A stretch of 64,000 nt of DNA from Cryptomeria japonica (lineage: Eukaryota; Streptophyta; Pinopsida; Cupressales; Cupressaceae): the NCBI RefSeq assembly GCF_030272615.1, contig NC_081405.1:473482008-473546007 (forward strand), read 5' to 3'. A program made the position numbers and the translations under genes. The notes under the pieces were generated by a model. The model saw nothing but the letters and a program-made list of their open reading frames with translations, did not search any database and was not told the DNA's origin. The first letter of the stretch is position 1. Every line of letters begins with the position of its first letter. Below, one piece after another: positions 20,797-32,018 of this stretch.

Positions 20797-23792
20797 ATGG
20801 CCTCCCCAATTGAGAAAGTTACTGGCCCCATTACTAAGAAACCCAAGAAAGTTGAAGCTAGTTCTAGTGACCCAAAAATTACCCCACTCATTCCTATAAG
20901 CATGGTTGCCCTGTTGCAAGAGTTGCAAGATACCCTCGTTGTATAATCAAACCTTGAGCCCAACCCTGAAGTAGCTCCTGCCCAAACTGAGAAGGGTGAG
21001 GCAGGTACTCCCCCAAACCAAGCCAAAAGGAAGATAGGTTTGAGGAAGGTGATAATTGAGGTTTTAGAGGGATTAGAGGAGGAAACACCAAAGAAAAAGG
21101 ATGTAAATAAGAAGATCCCTCACAAAAATAAGGAAGAATCTACCTCCATTGTAGAGGAAACCCTGGCCCCAAAGACAAGAAAGTCAACTCCCAAGAAGAG
21201 AAAATCAAATAAATATGGTGAGGCAAAGAATTCCATAGAGGAAGCACCCGTACAACAGACCCCTCCAGTGACTGAGAAGGAGGAAGTTATAGAGAATCCA
21301 ACTAAGGTGGTAGAGAAGGCAAAATAAACAGCAAAGAGAAAGGAGGTGAAGAAGAAGACCCCTCCCAAAAAGAAGGCTTGACTCTACCTCCGTTGTAGAA
21401 GAAACCCCATAGTCCCATGAAGAAATAGTTTCCTTAGCTGAGCCTCCCAAAACAACTACTGAGGTTGAGAGGGATATTGTGATAAGATTAGAGGAATTAG
21501 CCCAGAAGGAAATCAGAGCAACCTGGCTCCTAAGCCAATATTTGTTGGAGTTGTTCCCTGGCTCAAGCATATTAGAGTCAACAAAGATAAGATGGGGAGA
21601 CAAGGTGGCTGGGTACAAAGATACCATCACAGGGCATAGGGGGTGGGATGTTTTTCATGCCTTCTACGGAAATAGAGACCAACCAAGCCCAATCTGCAAC
21701 CCATGGAAGCTAAACATAGGGAAGCTAGTGGTCCCAAATGTGTTTGTGGAGCCAATGATGATTAGGGAATTGGCTAAGAAGTTTGACACCCCAAGCCTCA
21801 CTATTAGAAACCTTTGGGGGTAGTTTTTTTTGGAAATATCTCAGAAAGCTATCACAAAATGTTTTGGGTTGGATGGGAGAGCCATCAAGGGGATCAATAA
21901 GAATGCCTTGTTGAAAATGTATGAAAAGAACAAGGGAAGGATAAAAAGAGAATATCTTCCAATGTTTTTAAGAAAGCTCTCCAAGTTCACTCCTAGCTAC
22001 ATTTTTCCATCTAAGACAGTGTAATGCCCTACCCTAGTCGGCCTTGTAAAACCCATTTGACCTTGGTTAACTTCCTACGTGGCATTCTTGAAGGGTGGAA
22101 TTACCATTATGTAAGGTTGTAGATTAGACTATATGAATATTGTGCGTACCTATTATTGTTCTTTTGCATCGATTCTTGTGTAAATGTAATTGTTCCCTAA
22201 TCCTTGTTATAAATCTCGAGCTAACGCCTTCATTTAATATGTATATATATGTATGCTTGCGTGACTCATGGGTGCAGGAGATTGCAAGTACTATACCACC
22301 TAGGTGCGAGGTTCATCTCCATTGGGATTCGCAGGGTTGAGTATACCTCCTTCATCCTTAGGATTTGGATTAGGTGGTCATAAAACTCTCATCTTGCCTT
22401 AGCCATGATCAAGTGAGCGTCGTGTGTGGTCCATAGGGTTCCTTTGTCGTTTGGGTTGCATGTCGTGTGATTGGTGGATTTTCTTGGTTTGCGTTCCTTG
22501 CATGTGGTAAATAGAATATGTTATCCTAAGTATTTCATTCCAATTAATGTGTGGATGTATGCATTAGTAATTGAGAAATTTTAAAATAAATAGTTTTCTT
22601 TTATATGACTAATCGTTAATTTAAGAGATCACTTTATTTATATTTGTAGCAAGCTTAAGTATGTAATTTGAATTAATGTGTTCATTTACGCATTAGTAGT
22701 TGAGAAATCAAAATAAATAGGTTTCTTTTAGGTGATTAATCATTAATTAAAAGGATCGCTTTATTTATGTTGTAGCGAATTTAATTTAATGGTTAGTTTT
22801 AAATAATGAATTTAATTAGTTTATGCATTTTTTTTATAAAAAAAAAAGAGGAAATATTTAAAGTTACTTGAAATATAATTAATTTAACGACTTTTGCATT
22901 TTGGAAGAAAGGGTGAATTTTATTATTTAAAGAAAATCATTTTTAATTTGTAAAGTTTGATATAGTGTAAAAGATTGATTTTGGAAATTAATTTAATTTA
23001 AATACTTTACCCTTGTCAATAGTTCGAAATATAAATGTTGGCTTAATTAATATTGAGAAATTAAAATTAAGATTCAATAAGAGAGAAGTATATTAATTAG
23101 AAAATCAAGTTAAAATAATTTAATAGTTGAAAAGAATTATTATTTCTTTTTATTTTAAAAAGGGCTTAAATTTCGAAATTAGAAATTAGGTCAAAATTGG
23201 TTCCCATTTAAATTAGGTTGAAAAATATTTTTGGGGGTTGAATTTTTGGAAAAGAAAAATATTGGGATGGAGATTTGGGGATTTTGGAAAAGGATGGATT
23301 GCTACAGCTGCAGGATTTGGGGGCTCTTCTTCGAATCTTACCAATAATGCTAAAGAGGTAGGATCCCAGTTTTCCCTTTTGTTTCTTTGCTAAATCAAAA
23401 AAAAAAAAAAAATGGTATTTGGTTGTTCTTCATGAAATGCTTGTTTTAAAATATCCATGAATGCTCTTAAGATTTAAGTTTTTAGTTTGAGAATATTGAT
23501 TTGTTTTGGGTCAAGATTGTTTAACAAAAAAATAGATACATGAGATTTTATCCATATGTGTATTGGGGAATCATGATCTTGTTGAGAAAATTTTCCCCAT
23601 TTCATTTTTTAAACATTCTGGAAAAAAAGAAAAAAATGACTGTGGCTATGAATGAGATTTGGGTTTTTTTTTTTAAGGTTGGAGTTTATTTTAGTTTTTT
23701 TTATTTTAAATAAAATCTAAGGTTTTTATTTTGTAAAGAAAAGAGAAAACAAAATAGAAAAAAAAAAATTATATATTTTGGGTTAGGGTTTG

Positions 23793-24090
23793 ATGGCGGA
23801 GGAGCCGAAGCTCAGCTCGCACCGCCACCCCCTTCCCCGCCTTCCCCGCAGGTACGCAGCGACCTGCGCTCGCAGCGGCCATAGGGACCTGTGTTCGCAA
23901 GGGGCCGCAGGGGCCTGCGCCTGCAACTGCTGTAGGGACCTGCACCCGCAAGGGGCCTGCGCCCCCAAGGAGCTGTGTCATGGTGGCCGCAGGGAGCTGC
24001 GCCCGCAGTGAGCGGTGCCGTGGTGGTCACAGGAGGGAGCTGCAGCCCTCTCCCATGAAGGGAGGTGGGTCCCGTAGTGACTCCCCCCTG
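23793..24090. repeat. GC-rich tract with short tandem repeats inside the solo LTR
   Basis: About 300 bp of strongly GC-rich sequence in an AT-rich insertion. The phrases GACCTGC(G/A)C(C/T)CGCA and GGGAGCTGCGCCCGCAG recur every 25-35 bp. It opens at GGTTAGGGTTTGATGGCGGAGG, which looks like a plant 5' UTR and start codon. Open frames exist on both strands because the repeat lacks stops, so none is called as a gene. Confidence 0.6.
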
Positions 24091-24297
24091 AATTCTTTTT
24101 TATTTAAAGTTTTTTTTAAAAGAAAATTAAATATTCCTTATTGCATAAAGTAATTTTTTTGTTTTAAAAAAAGAAGAGAAAAGTTCATTTTAGTTTTAGT
24201 GTTAAATATTATTATTATATAGTTTATTAACAAGGGTTAATAAACATATACTAAATAATATTAAGTTTGAAATCTATGAGTTATCCAAATTGTTTAT

Positions 24298-24348
24298 TAA
24301 TATATATATATATATATTTAATGAGATGCATATATATATATATATATT
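24298..24348. repeat. (TA)n microsatellites
   Basis: Two runs of alternating TA separated by TTTAATGAGATGCA. A further TA run is at about 26309-26330. Confidence 0.85.
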
Positions 24349-25289
24349 TTAATAATAATAATTAAATGAAAATCATGTATTGTTAAAATATTAATTGATT
24401 ATATTTTATTACCCAGGGGCTAACAATTATATAATGATTAATATTGAAGTTGGGAACCTGTTTAAATGAGGAAATACTCCTTTGGGGATGGATAGAATAA
24501 CCCTCTTTTAATGGAAATTTATGAAATAAATCATATTTATTATTCAGAGGTGTTTAAATTTATATATTATCCAAGTGCATATTTTTTTTTGGATTTAGAT
24601 GTTATAGGACATAAGGGAAATTTAGAAAGAGAATACTAAAGTATAGGAGTAATTGGAAAATGGGATATTTAACATTGGTCATTCTGAAAACTCAAATGAT
24701 ATGCTATTGAATTATCAGAAAATTAATAATGCATCGATTGGGAAATTGATAAGTTAATGATATCCTCATTTGTAAAAATAAAATGGTTTAGTTACGCCCT
24801 CCTTCGGTTTTGTGATATAGACAAAAGGAAATATGGCAAGATCAAATTTATGTAATTACTGACCGAAGTGGTCGTTGTATAGTGGTTGTGTTTGCCTAAA
24901 AAGGCAGAGATGTAAATGAAATGAACCTTATGTAATCTTAACTTAAATAATTGCCAGAGGGGTCTTGGAGTTGAGCAAACCCAGAGATGTAGCCTTTAGG
25001 GGTGAACTCCGAGATCATATCTATGTTATGCGATGCTTTTGTTCCACCCATTTTTTTTTCATAGTGCTAGCATGTATGGATACATTTTGTAATTATATAA
25101 TGGGGATTTAATGAAGTTAATTATCAAATGCATGAACAAAGTCATCTTGTTAAATGTAGTATTTAGGGTCCTAAAAGATTGAAAATATGACTATGGAAAA
25201 GTATTTTGTTAATGTTAATGAAAAGAAATAAGCATGGAAAGAAACTCTCTTGGTTACAACTATTGGATTAACTTGTCATAAAACTTGTA

Positions 25290-26080
25290 ATTGGAATGTA
25301 ATGAATGGACAACAAATATTGGATTAACTATCATAATATCTAAAATGAGAATCTAATGGAAGAACCTCATTTGGTTATTTACCTTTTTATCTTAATAAAT
25401 GAACATCGTCATATTAGCTTTATTTCACTAAATTGGATGAATTTATTTAGTTGTTTACGTTTTATTCTAAACAAATAATCCTCACCAAATTAGTTTTACA
25501 ATTGGATGAATCTCAAATTGGTTATCCACATTTTAACCTTAATAAATGAACTTCATCATAATAGCTATATTTGAACTAAAATGGGAGAACTCATTTAGCT
25601 GTTTATATCTTAATCATAGCAAATGTATTACTTCATATTAACTTTATTTTAACTAAAATGAGTGAACTCATTAAGTTACCTATATCTTAACCCTAATGGA
25701 TGATCTTCATAGATTAATTACATTTTATCCTCTATAAATGAACTACGATTTATTAGTTGGCTATGTTTAAACCCAAATGAAAGAACCCCCTCATTATGTT
25801 ATTTACATATTTAATTCTTAATGAATGAATTTCATCTTATTAGCCATACTTTTATCTATAAAGGATGATCTCATTTGTGGTTGGTTACTTTTAAACCTAA
25901 ATGAATGAACTTCGTTATATTAGTTTCATTGTATCAAAAATGGATGGACTCGTCAAGTTAACCATACCTAAACCCTAATGGGTGAATTCTTAAGTTAATT
26001 ATGTTTTAACTTCATTGAGTAAATATCCTCTTGTTAGCCTTATCTCCAATCATAATAGATGAACTCTTCCTAAATTCTAA
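25290..26080. repeat. Degenerate long-period tandem repeat in the solo LTR
   Basis: A theme of TAAATGAACTTCATC, ATTAG(C/T)T, ATTT(A/T)AACTAAAATG and GAACTCATTTAGTT recurs roughly every 90 bp, with much drift. Non-coding. Marks expansion inside the LTR and helps explain its length. Confidence 0.5.
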
Positions 26081-27492
26081 AATGTCAATTCATCGAACAT
26101 AACATATCCATGTCTTAAGTAATAACTTATAATTAAGATATCCAGCTTAATTGAATCTAATGTCGCGAGTTGAGTTAGGTGTAAGGTTACATAATCACAT
26201 TGGGAAACTCCTTAGGATTGTTGAGTCTTCCGCTATGTTATCTAAGCATTAGATAACTTCAATGTATCTTGATGTTGTGTCTTAATGTTAACACTCTTAT
26301 TATTATTAAATATATATATATATATATATTTACACTCCGAATGAGTGTTTTAGCTTTATCCCTTCGGGGTTTCCTGGCGGGGCATTACAGACAGAGCCAT
26401 TTGCATTGGACAAATTTGAAACATATTTTATAAGAACATATTATTCCCTATGCCAGGTCTTGGGACAGGATTGTGGGCTCAAATTGTTGCCGGTGGATTA
26501 CACGATGCTAGCAGTATTCATTCAGCACTCGGCTACCAATGTGATTTTTGACTTTGCAACCAGTCTTTAGACCAAGTTATGTGGGAGCCTAGTTAAAGCA
26601 AAAGATGAAAAGACTACACTAAATTTCAAGAACTATTCTTTGGTGTGCGATCTCCTTTTGTATCAGAATAGGTCAGTCTGGTGCCCAAAGCTGAATCAGG
26701 ATGATGGATCCACATATAGGGTTGCCATGGTCAGTTTAGAGATGGACACAAGTGTGGGACAAGGGCTCTCGGTTTGGAGACTATTGTTTATTCTCTGATT
26801 ATTTTGTCAAGAAGATTTTGGATGTGCTAAGTGTTGAATTGCCAAGGCTTCCTGGGCATATAGTTAAAGTGTTGATAATTCAGGCATGTAGAGCACCAAA
26901 TGTACAATATGCAGAGGGGGCTTTTAGCCACAATTTTGGAGACTTGTTTTTCTATCAGGATTGCACCATCATTAGGTGCTATGGTTTTGAAAAGGCTCCC
27001 CATAGGTTGCCCATTTTTGTTTCTCCAAGGGTTGAATTATTAGAATTCATGTGGAAAATGATGTGGGTTGACAAGGATCAAATCCTAGAGAGGAAGGGGA
27101 GGCATCTCCCTAAAGCCATTGTATTCAAATAATTTGAAATTGGTTGTGATAACTTGGAAAAGATTCAATATTTTTTGGTCAGAATCTACAGATTCAAGGT
27201 GGGAATTGCTAAGAATTATGAACCTGAGGGGTATATAGGGGACTTATGGATAAATAAGTTAAAGGATAGGAACTATCATCATTAATTCTATAAAATTGAA
27301 GATTTGTTGAGGAATTCTCTGCCAAGGGAACCCGTCCAAAGAAAGAAAAAATGGGACACGTTGAACAAAACTCAAAGGGAGAGGATGGAAGAAGATAAGA
27401 ACTACACAGGGCTACTCAGAACAGAGTTCCAATCTGATATTGCAAGGATAATTATCCTTCTCTGGTCTACAGATAAGATTGTAGTGTCATAA

Positions 27493-27965
27493 ATTTTACA
27501 CCCTTGCTAGGGTGCTACAATTTCACACTTAGGTTAGCACTCGCCTTACACTAATACATTTGGCCTAAAATTCTGACGGAGGTTTCCGAAGGAGAAGGTA
27601 TATTGTGACCAAATTTGAATTTTTTTTGAAAAATTGCCCACGTTCGTTGGAATTTCGATGATAATTCAACATCTGGTTTCAACGGAGAAGGATTTGACAA
27701 TGAAATTTGTGTCTTTTTAGAAAAAGTGCTCGTGTTCATCGAAATTCCGATGACTGTGGGCATTACTTAAAAAAAAAAAGACCAAGACATTTGATAAACA
27801 TTATTCCCGCCTCTTCCCATTCTCACGTTGCCACCCCCAACAACGTAATAATGGGCGGGTTTAGCTTAAACATACATTCTCATTTGTTCCATTCAAATGA
27901 ACAGTCGTTAACATTCAAATTCAAATTATTCTTGCCTAGAAGTCTTACCATATGGAATAAATAGG
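27493..27965. other. Non-coding gap between B and the PPR relic
   Basis: Right after the last stop of B is a small hairpin, ACACCC TTGCTA GGGTG (27500-27515). The phrases GTTGGAATTTCGATGA (27654) and TCGAAATTCCGATGACTG (27737) are two copies of one motif, also seen loosely at 43510-43620. Nothing coding is supported. Confidence 0.4.
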
Positions 27966-28700
27966 TTTCCATCGATATCAGTGTTTATTTCCAGCGTACT
28001 CCCTTCTTGTGCCAATATGGGAGCTTTTGGATAGGTAGGCATCCATCAAACCATAACAGAAGGGCTTATTATCATTGACCATGCTCTGGTAAATTTTATT
28101 ATAGTTGAAAATGCTCTGATAAACATTTATGCAAAATGTGGAACCATCGATGAGGCACATGAACCTTTTGACCGAATGCCTCCAAGCAATGTCGGCTCAT
28201 GGAATGCTATGATTGCAGGATATGCACAAAATGAGTTTACTGAAAAGTGTCCAGATGCTTTCAACCAAATGAAATTAGTAGGCGTAAAGGTTTGTCAACA
28301 TCCCCCAGCCTATGCAAAAATGGGAGCTTTGAAATAGGGTGTGGACGTCCATCACAAGATAAACAGTAGAGGAATTTTATTAGTTGGTGTAGCTGCAATT
28401 GCCCTGGCAGTCATGTATGCAAAATGTGTGAGATGAGATAAGGCATGCTGACTATTTGACATAATGCCTCAGAGAAATTTCTCCCACAGAACACCTGATT
28501 ACATGATATGAAAAAAATGGGTTTGTGGGAAAGGCTTTAGAGACTTTCAATTAAATGCGATTGTCAGGTATAAAGCTTTGCTAGTATCCTCCCAGCCTGT
28601 GCTAAATTGGAAGTTTTGGAACAAGGTATGAACATCTATCAGAGGATAAATAATAGAGGAATTTTGTCACATGTTGTAGCTGCAATTGTCAGGGTACATA
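27966..28700 (+). pseudogene. PPR protein pseudogene fragment (PLS type)
   Basis: Pentatricopeptide-repeat proteins bind organelle RNA. The plus frame reads about three repeats with the classic PLS-class phrases: SSVLPSCANMGAF, NALINIYAKCGTIDEAHE, FDRMPPSNVGSWNAMIAGYA, then a second YAKC unit and DIMPQRN, and last ASILPACAKLEVLEQGMNI. Stops (27 bp after CANMGAF, at the equivalent of Glu in GALEQG, and several near 28435-28510) are all TAG or TGA. A frameshift lies near 28585. Neither the N-terminal targeting part nor the C-terminal E/DYW part is present, so this is a fragment. Such genes are greatly expanded in land plants, and fragments are common. Confidence 0.85.
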
Positions 28701-29403
28701 TTTTAAAGATGTTTTATATCATAGATAATTGTAGTTAAAATTCAATGTGCCAACTATTGAAGAATATCTGAGATTAAGAAGGTTTATTATAAATGATGAA
28801 ATGCTTCGGTTGAAATTGATGAAATTTTTATTTTGTCAATGTTTATTATGTGTGAGATTTGTCATTTTATTAAATTGTAATCATCTATGTTCAAGCTAAA
28901 CTTATCATTCTAAAGTTAGATAATTTTTATTCATTTAAGTATGTTTATAATGATTTCTTATATCATTTCTCTTGTCATCATATGACAACTCTTCATTTTT
29001 AGTGTGATTTTTCCTTCCACTACCATTCCATTCTATTCCCTCTTACTTCTCACCCTCTTTAGACATCCTCTATTCTTCCCATGTTTCTCATACCACATCC
29101 AAACCTTCAATACACTAATGAACTAGTTTGATTAGCTTAAGAAAAGAATGGATACTATGCTTGTAGCTCTAATTCTATTATATTAAATATGTGTTTCTTA
29201 TGGACATAGAGATTGAATTTAATAATTAAATCAAAATAATATATGGAAAAGAACTAATAAAAAATTAATAAACAAATAAAATAAGGAGCCAATGAAACCC
29301 TCTTATTGCCTCTTGATGCTCTTAAGCGCAAAAATCTAACTTCTAACTCTTGTTATCTACCAATAATGTAAGAGAAATAGGATTTTCCTTCCATATATAT
29401 GAA
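28701..29403. other. Non-coding, AT-rich left flank of element C
   Basis: No open frame or motif of note. The last five bases (29399-29403, ATGAA) form one copy of the probable target duplication of element C. Confidence 0.5.
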
Positions 29404-30949
29404 TGATAGTTTTGATACTTAAAGATAAGTACAGATGCCAAGCTAATAAGATGAGAGGGGGGGGGGGTGAATCATACAAACTTAATCTTCCATAAAAACA
29501 ATAGATTCAACCTCGGTAACATATACTTCAGTAATATAACCAAAACTGCTAAACATGCAAACTCAAAAGCATATAAACATCATAACACTCATAACACCAA
29601 ATTTAACGTGGAAACCCAAATAGGGAAAAACCACTGTGGGATTTCGGACCCACTAAGAAATATACTCTTCTAGAGTATGCTCAGTTAAAAGCAAATCCTG
29701 TTAAAGATTACAAACACATTGCTAGATGTGACCCGGTTAAGGGATTTCCCTCAGATCCGTTAGGGTCTTCACCTTGTTAGAAGTGACCTTGTTAAAGGAT
29801 TTCAAACACTCAATCAGAATGTCACCTTGCTAGAGGGTTTTACGACTGTTAAGTCCACTCGATTAAGAGATTTTCTGTCACTTCACAAAATAACAGTGAT
29901 AAAAATCTATCTGCAACTTCACATCTAAAATGCTAAAGTAGATTCTTATTTTCTCAATACAGTATAGACATAGAACTAATCTTGTCCATCTACTGGGCTC
30001 TATACTCTATTATTCAAAATAGATCTTCAAGCTTCTATGCTTGGTAATCACTATGTAGCATCCCTGTGCATACACTTGCCTGCATTCATTGTTTATCAAT
30101 AGCTCCCTATTTATAAACAATTTGGCAACCACTTAATCTCCTTGACCACATTTCCCATGATCAATCATAGCCATTAGATCTTCAAACTTTGACCAGGTTC
30201 AATGTATCCTTCGATCTGAAAACAATTTACCCCACTTTGGAACTTGCATACATTTCTTGGAACTTGTGCTAGGGTATTGCAGTTCAATCTAAGCTATAGA
30301 TCTTCTTGCCAATTTTTCTTTGCCATAGATTCTTTAACAAACTTCATTCACAGCATACCAATCATTTAATCATAGCCAGCTCATCAGCTTCCTTCATTAA
30401 ATAATGCATGTAATCATTTAATGCATTCTGTTATTACTCGGTTGCAACTCGGTAAATACTAAACTTCACTTGGTAGACATTCTGCCTTCATTAACCGATA
30501 GCGATAACCTTAGTGTTTACCGACTAGGTTCCTTAGGGTTTACCGACTAGGTTCCTTAGGGTTTACCGACTAGGTTCTTTGCTTGGTAACATAGTATAGT
30601 ATTAACCTTACAATCAATAACATATGTAGGATATCAAAACAATCTAAACGTCATGATCTCATCATTGTCTAACTCGGTAATAGTTGCCCATTAAATAACT
30701 TATTCCTCCCCTTATTCATCATATTCTTTCTATGTCTTTTACCGACATCTTTATACTCATCAAATCATACTTCTGAAGATATGGCAACATCATACTGAAT
30801 TAGAAAATCAATTTCTTGACATCAATGACAAAATAATAATATTAAGTCAGTAAACATCCTTAATTAGTTATATCCATAATCATCAACAACCTTCTCAATA
30901 TCCTTATTGAAATGCCAACAATCTATCCTTGCTTGTTATAATGCCAACA
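29404..30949 (-). repeat. 3' LTR of element C
   Basis: On minus it starts TGTTGGCATTATAACAAGC right after the polypurine tract (30950-30961) and ends ...ACTATCA. A TATA-like box (minus TATAAATAG) lies at 30108-30116. It holds three copies of a 23-bp unit at 30508-30576, where the other LTR has one. A run of 11 or more G near 29458 is longer than in the partner. Confidence 0.93.
30508..30576. repeat. 23-bp unit, three tandem copies in the 3' LTR of C
   Basis: CCTTAGGGTTTACCGACTAGG plus TT, at 30508-30530, 30531-30553 and 30554-30576, the first copy with one change. The sister LTR has a single copy at 40322-40344. The two extra copies (46 bp) account for the LTR length difference. Confidence 0.9.
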
Positions 30950-31160
30950 ATCTCCCCCTTTGGCATTGATGGCGAAACCAATTGATTTGACCTAACTGAT
31001 TCGGATTATTGTCAAATTCTGAAATGCTGAAATGCTCTCCTTCTGTCATCAGAATTCTCCCCCATACATTAGACTTCTCCTCTTTTCTTCAGTCTTCTCA
31101 AGTCTTCTTCAATCTTCTCCCCCTTTGACAACAATGCCAAAAAGTAAAGAACTAAAACAT
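30950..31160 (-). promoter_or_regulatory. Polypurine tract region of element C
   Basis: On minus the sequence next to the LTR is GCCAAAGGGGGAGAT (30950-30964), the likely plus-strand primer. Further purine tracts lie upstream on that strand near 31066 and 31116 (complement of TCTCCCCC and TCTCCCCCTTTG). Confidence 0.75.
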
Positions 31161-31368
31161 AATTTCTTCCTGTATGAAGTGATTTCCTACTATTATGTGT
31201 CAACTTAGTCTCGGTCAGAGCATTTATGTCTTCAATACCTGTTCCCTGTATTATTTCTTGTATTGTTTCCTACACACCTTTAGAAAACATCCTAAAGTGT
31301 GTAAATCAGCATCAACTCCTAAAAGATATTCTGTAGAGTCATCAAATTGATGTTTTCACCAAACTCGG

Positions 31369-32018
31369 TCAGTGAGTAGAAGATAGGGGTAGGACCCCTA
31401 AATTACTTCTGAGATACTCAAAAGTGTCCCTTGGCAGTGGCTTGGTGAAGATATCTGCTATTTGTTCCTTTGTGCTAACATACTCCAACACCACTTTCTT
31501 CTCTAAGATAATGATATTTGATAGAGATGTGCTTTGTCTTAGAGTGTATAACAAGATTCTTTGAAATGTTAATGGCACTAGTATTCTCATAGAATATAGT
31601 TACTGGCTCAGTAATTTTATCATTTATACCTTCCAACAGTTGTTTGATCCATGCTATGTTGGTACAATTCAATGTTGCAGCAACGTATTCAGCTTCTACT
31701 GTTGACTGTGAAACATATCCTTGTTTCTTGCTAAGCCAACTCACTAGTCTTTCTCCTAAAAATAAAGCTCCTCCACTTGTGCTTTTCCTGTCATCAATGT
31801 TGCTTGCCCAATCAACATCAGTATAAACTTTTAAATCAAAATCATTTCTTTTCTGATATACTAAGCCATAATCTTCAGTGCCTTTCAAGTATCTAAAAAT
31901 TCTCTTGATTGCTGTCATGTGTGTTTCCTTAGGATCTGCAGAGAATCTTGCAACTATACCTACTACATGTGTTATGCCTGGCCTACTATGAACAACATAT
32001 TGTAACTTTCTAATCAAG
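31369..32018 (-). pseudogene. pol: RNase H domain of element C (frameshifted)
   Basis: Begins after a TGA at 32019-32021 (Arg CGA in relatives) and reads RKLQYVVHSRPGITHVVG, the motif YTDVDWASNIDDRKSTSGG with metal-binding Asp residues, KKQGYVSQSTVEAEYVAA and SKTKHISIKYHYLREE. A frameshift near 31500 moves to the frame that codes EYVSTKEQIADIFTKPLPR and ends at the stop at 31369. The C-terminal end has the plant copia signature. Confidence 0.92.

Larger units (their letters stand above)
22020..26389. mobile_element. Solo-LTR-like insertion, 4,370 bp, with GACAG duplication
   Basis: Begins TGTAATGCCCTACC and ends GGCGGGGCATTACA, so the ends are a short inverted repeat (TGTAATGCCC) with TG...CA termini. 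GACAG flanks it on both sides (22015-22019 and 26390-26394). A 5-bp duplication and TG...CA ends are the marks of LTR retrotransposons, and TGTAA-type ends are frequent on plant Ty3/gypsy LTRs. There is no long open frame, no primer-binding site and no internal copy of either end, so I read it as a very long solo LTR left after recombination. A non-autonomous element without recognisable LTRs is the alternative. Orientation is unclear. Confidence 0.75.
20797..27492 (+). pseudogene. Pseudogene B: unrecognised multi-domain protein, split by an insertion
   Basis: Starts at ATG 20797 (MASPIEKVTGPITKKPKK). A Lys/Pro/Glu-rich, low-complexity N-terminal part (to about 21400) is followed by a globular part from 21479: EELAQKEIRATWLLSQYLL, HRGWDVFHAFYGN, then ISQKAITKCFGLDGRAI. 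The segment around ISQKAITKCFGL resembles the core of 'putative plant transposon protein' families. The frame is cut at 22019 and resumes at 26395 after the 4.37-kb insertion, in a position that keeps the codon intact once one GACAG copy is removed. It continues with FIQHSATNVIFDFATSL, HNFGDLFFYQDCTIIRCYG and PIFVSPRVELLEFMWKM. Stops: 20944, 21325, 21410, 21821, 26568, 27130, 27283; frameshifts near 21380 and 26751. The product would exceed 750 residues. Relatives lie at 53316-55156 and 61433-64000. No protease, RT or other catalytic motif is seen. Function unknown. Confidence 0.7.

Noticed and set aside
23769..24030. Four overlapping frames on both strands in the GC-rich tract
   Set aside because: Open only because the GC-rich repeat lacks stop codons. 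The products are Cys/Arg/Gly-rich and change with frame.
27500..27515. Hairpin ACACCC-TTGCTA-GGGTG as terminator
   Set aside because: Rho-independent terminators do not apply to plant nuclear genes. It is probably chance.
17030..27519. Possible LTR element from TGTAACACCCC (17030) to GGGTGCTACA (27519)
   Set aside because: The ends look like a plant gypsy LTR pair, but the flanks CTGTT and ATTTC do not match and no second LTR copy is present.
29467..29673. 68-codon frame in the C LTR, and its twin at 39215-39481
   Set aside because: It lies in both LTR copies, has no motif and is antisense to the element. LTRs of this family do not code for protein.
31644..31826. Plus-strand frame in element C
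   Set aside because: Antisense shadow of the RNase H domain.
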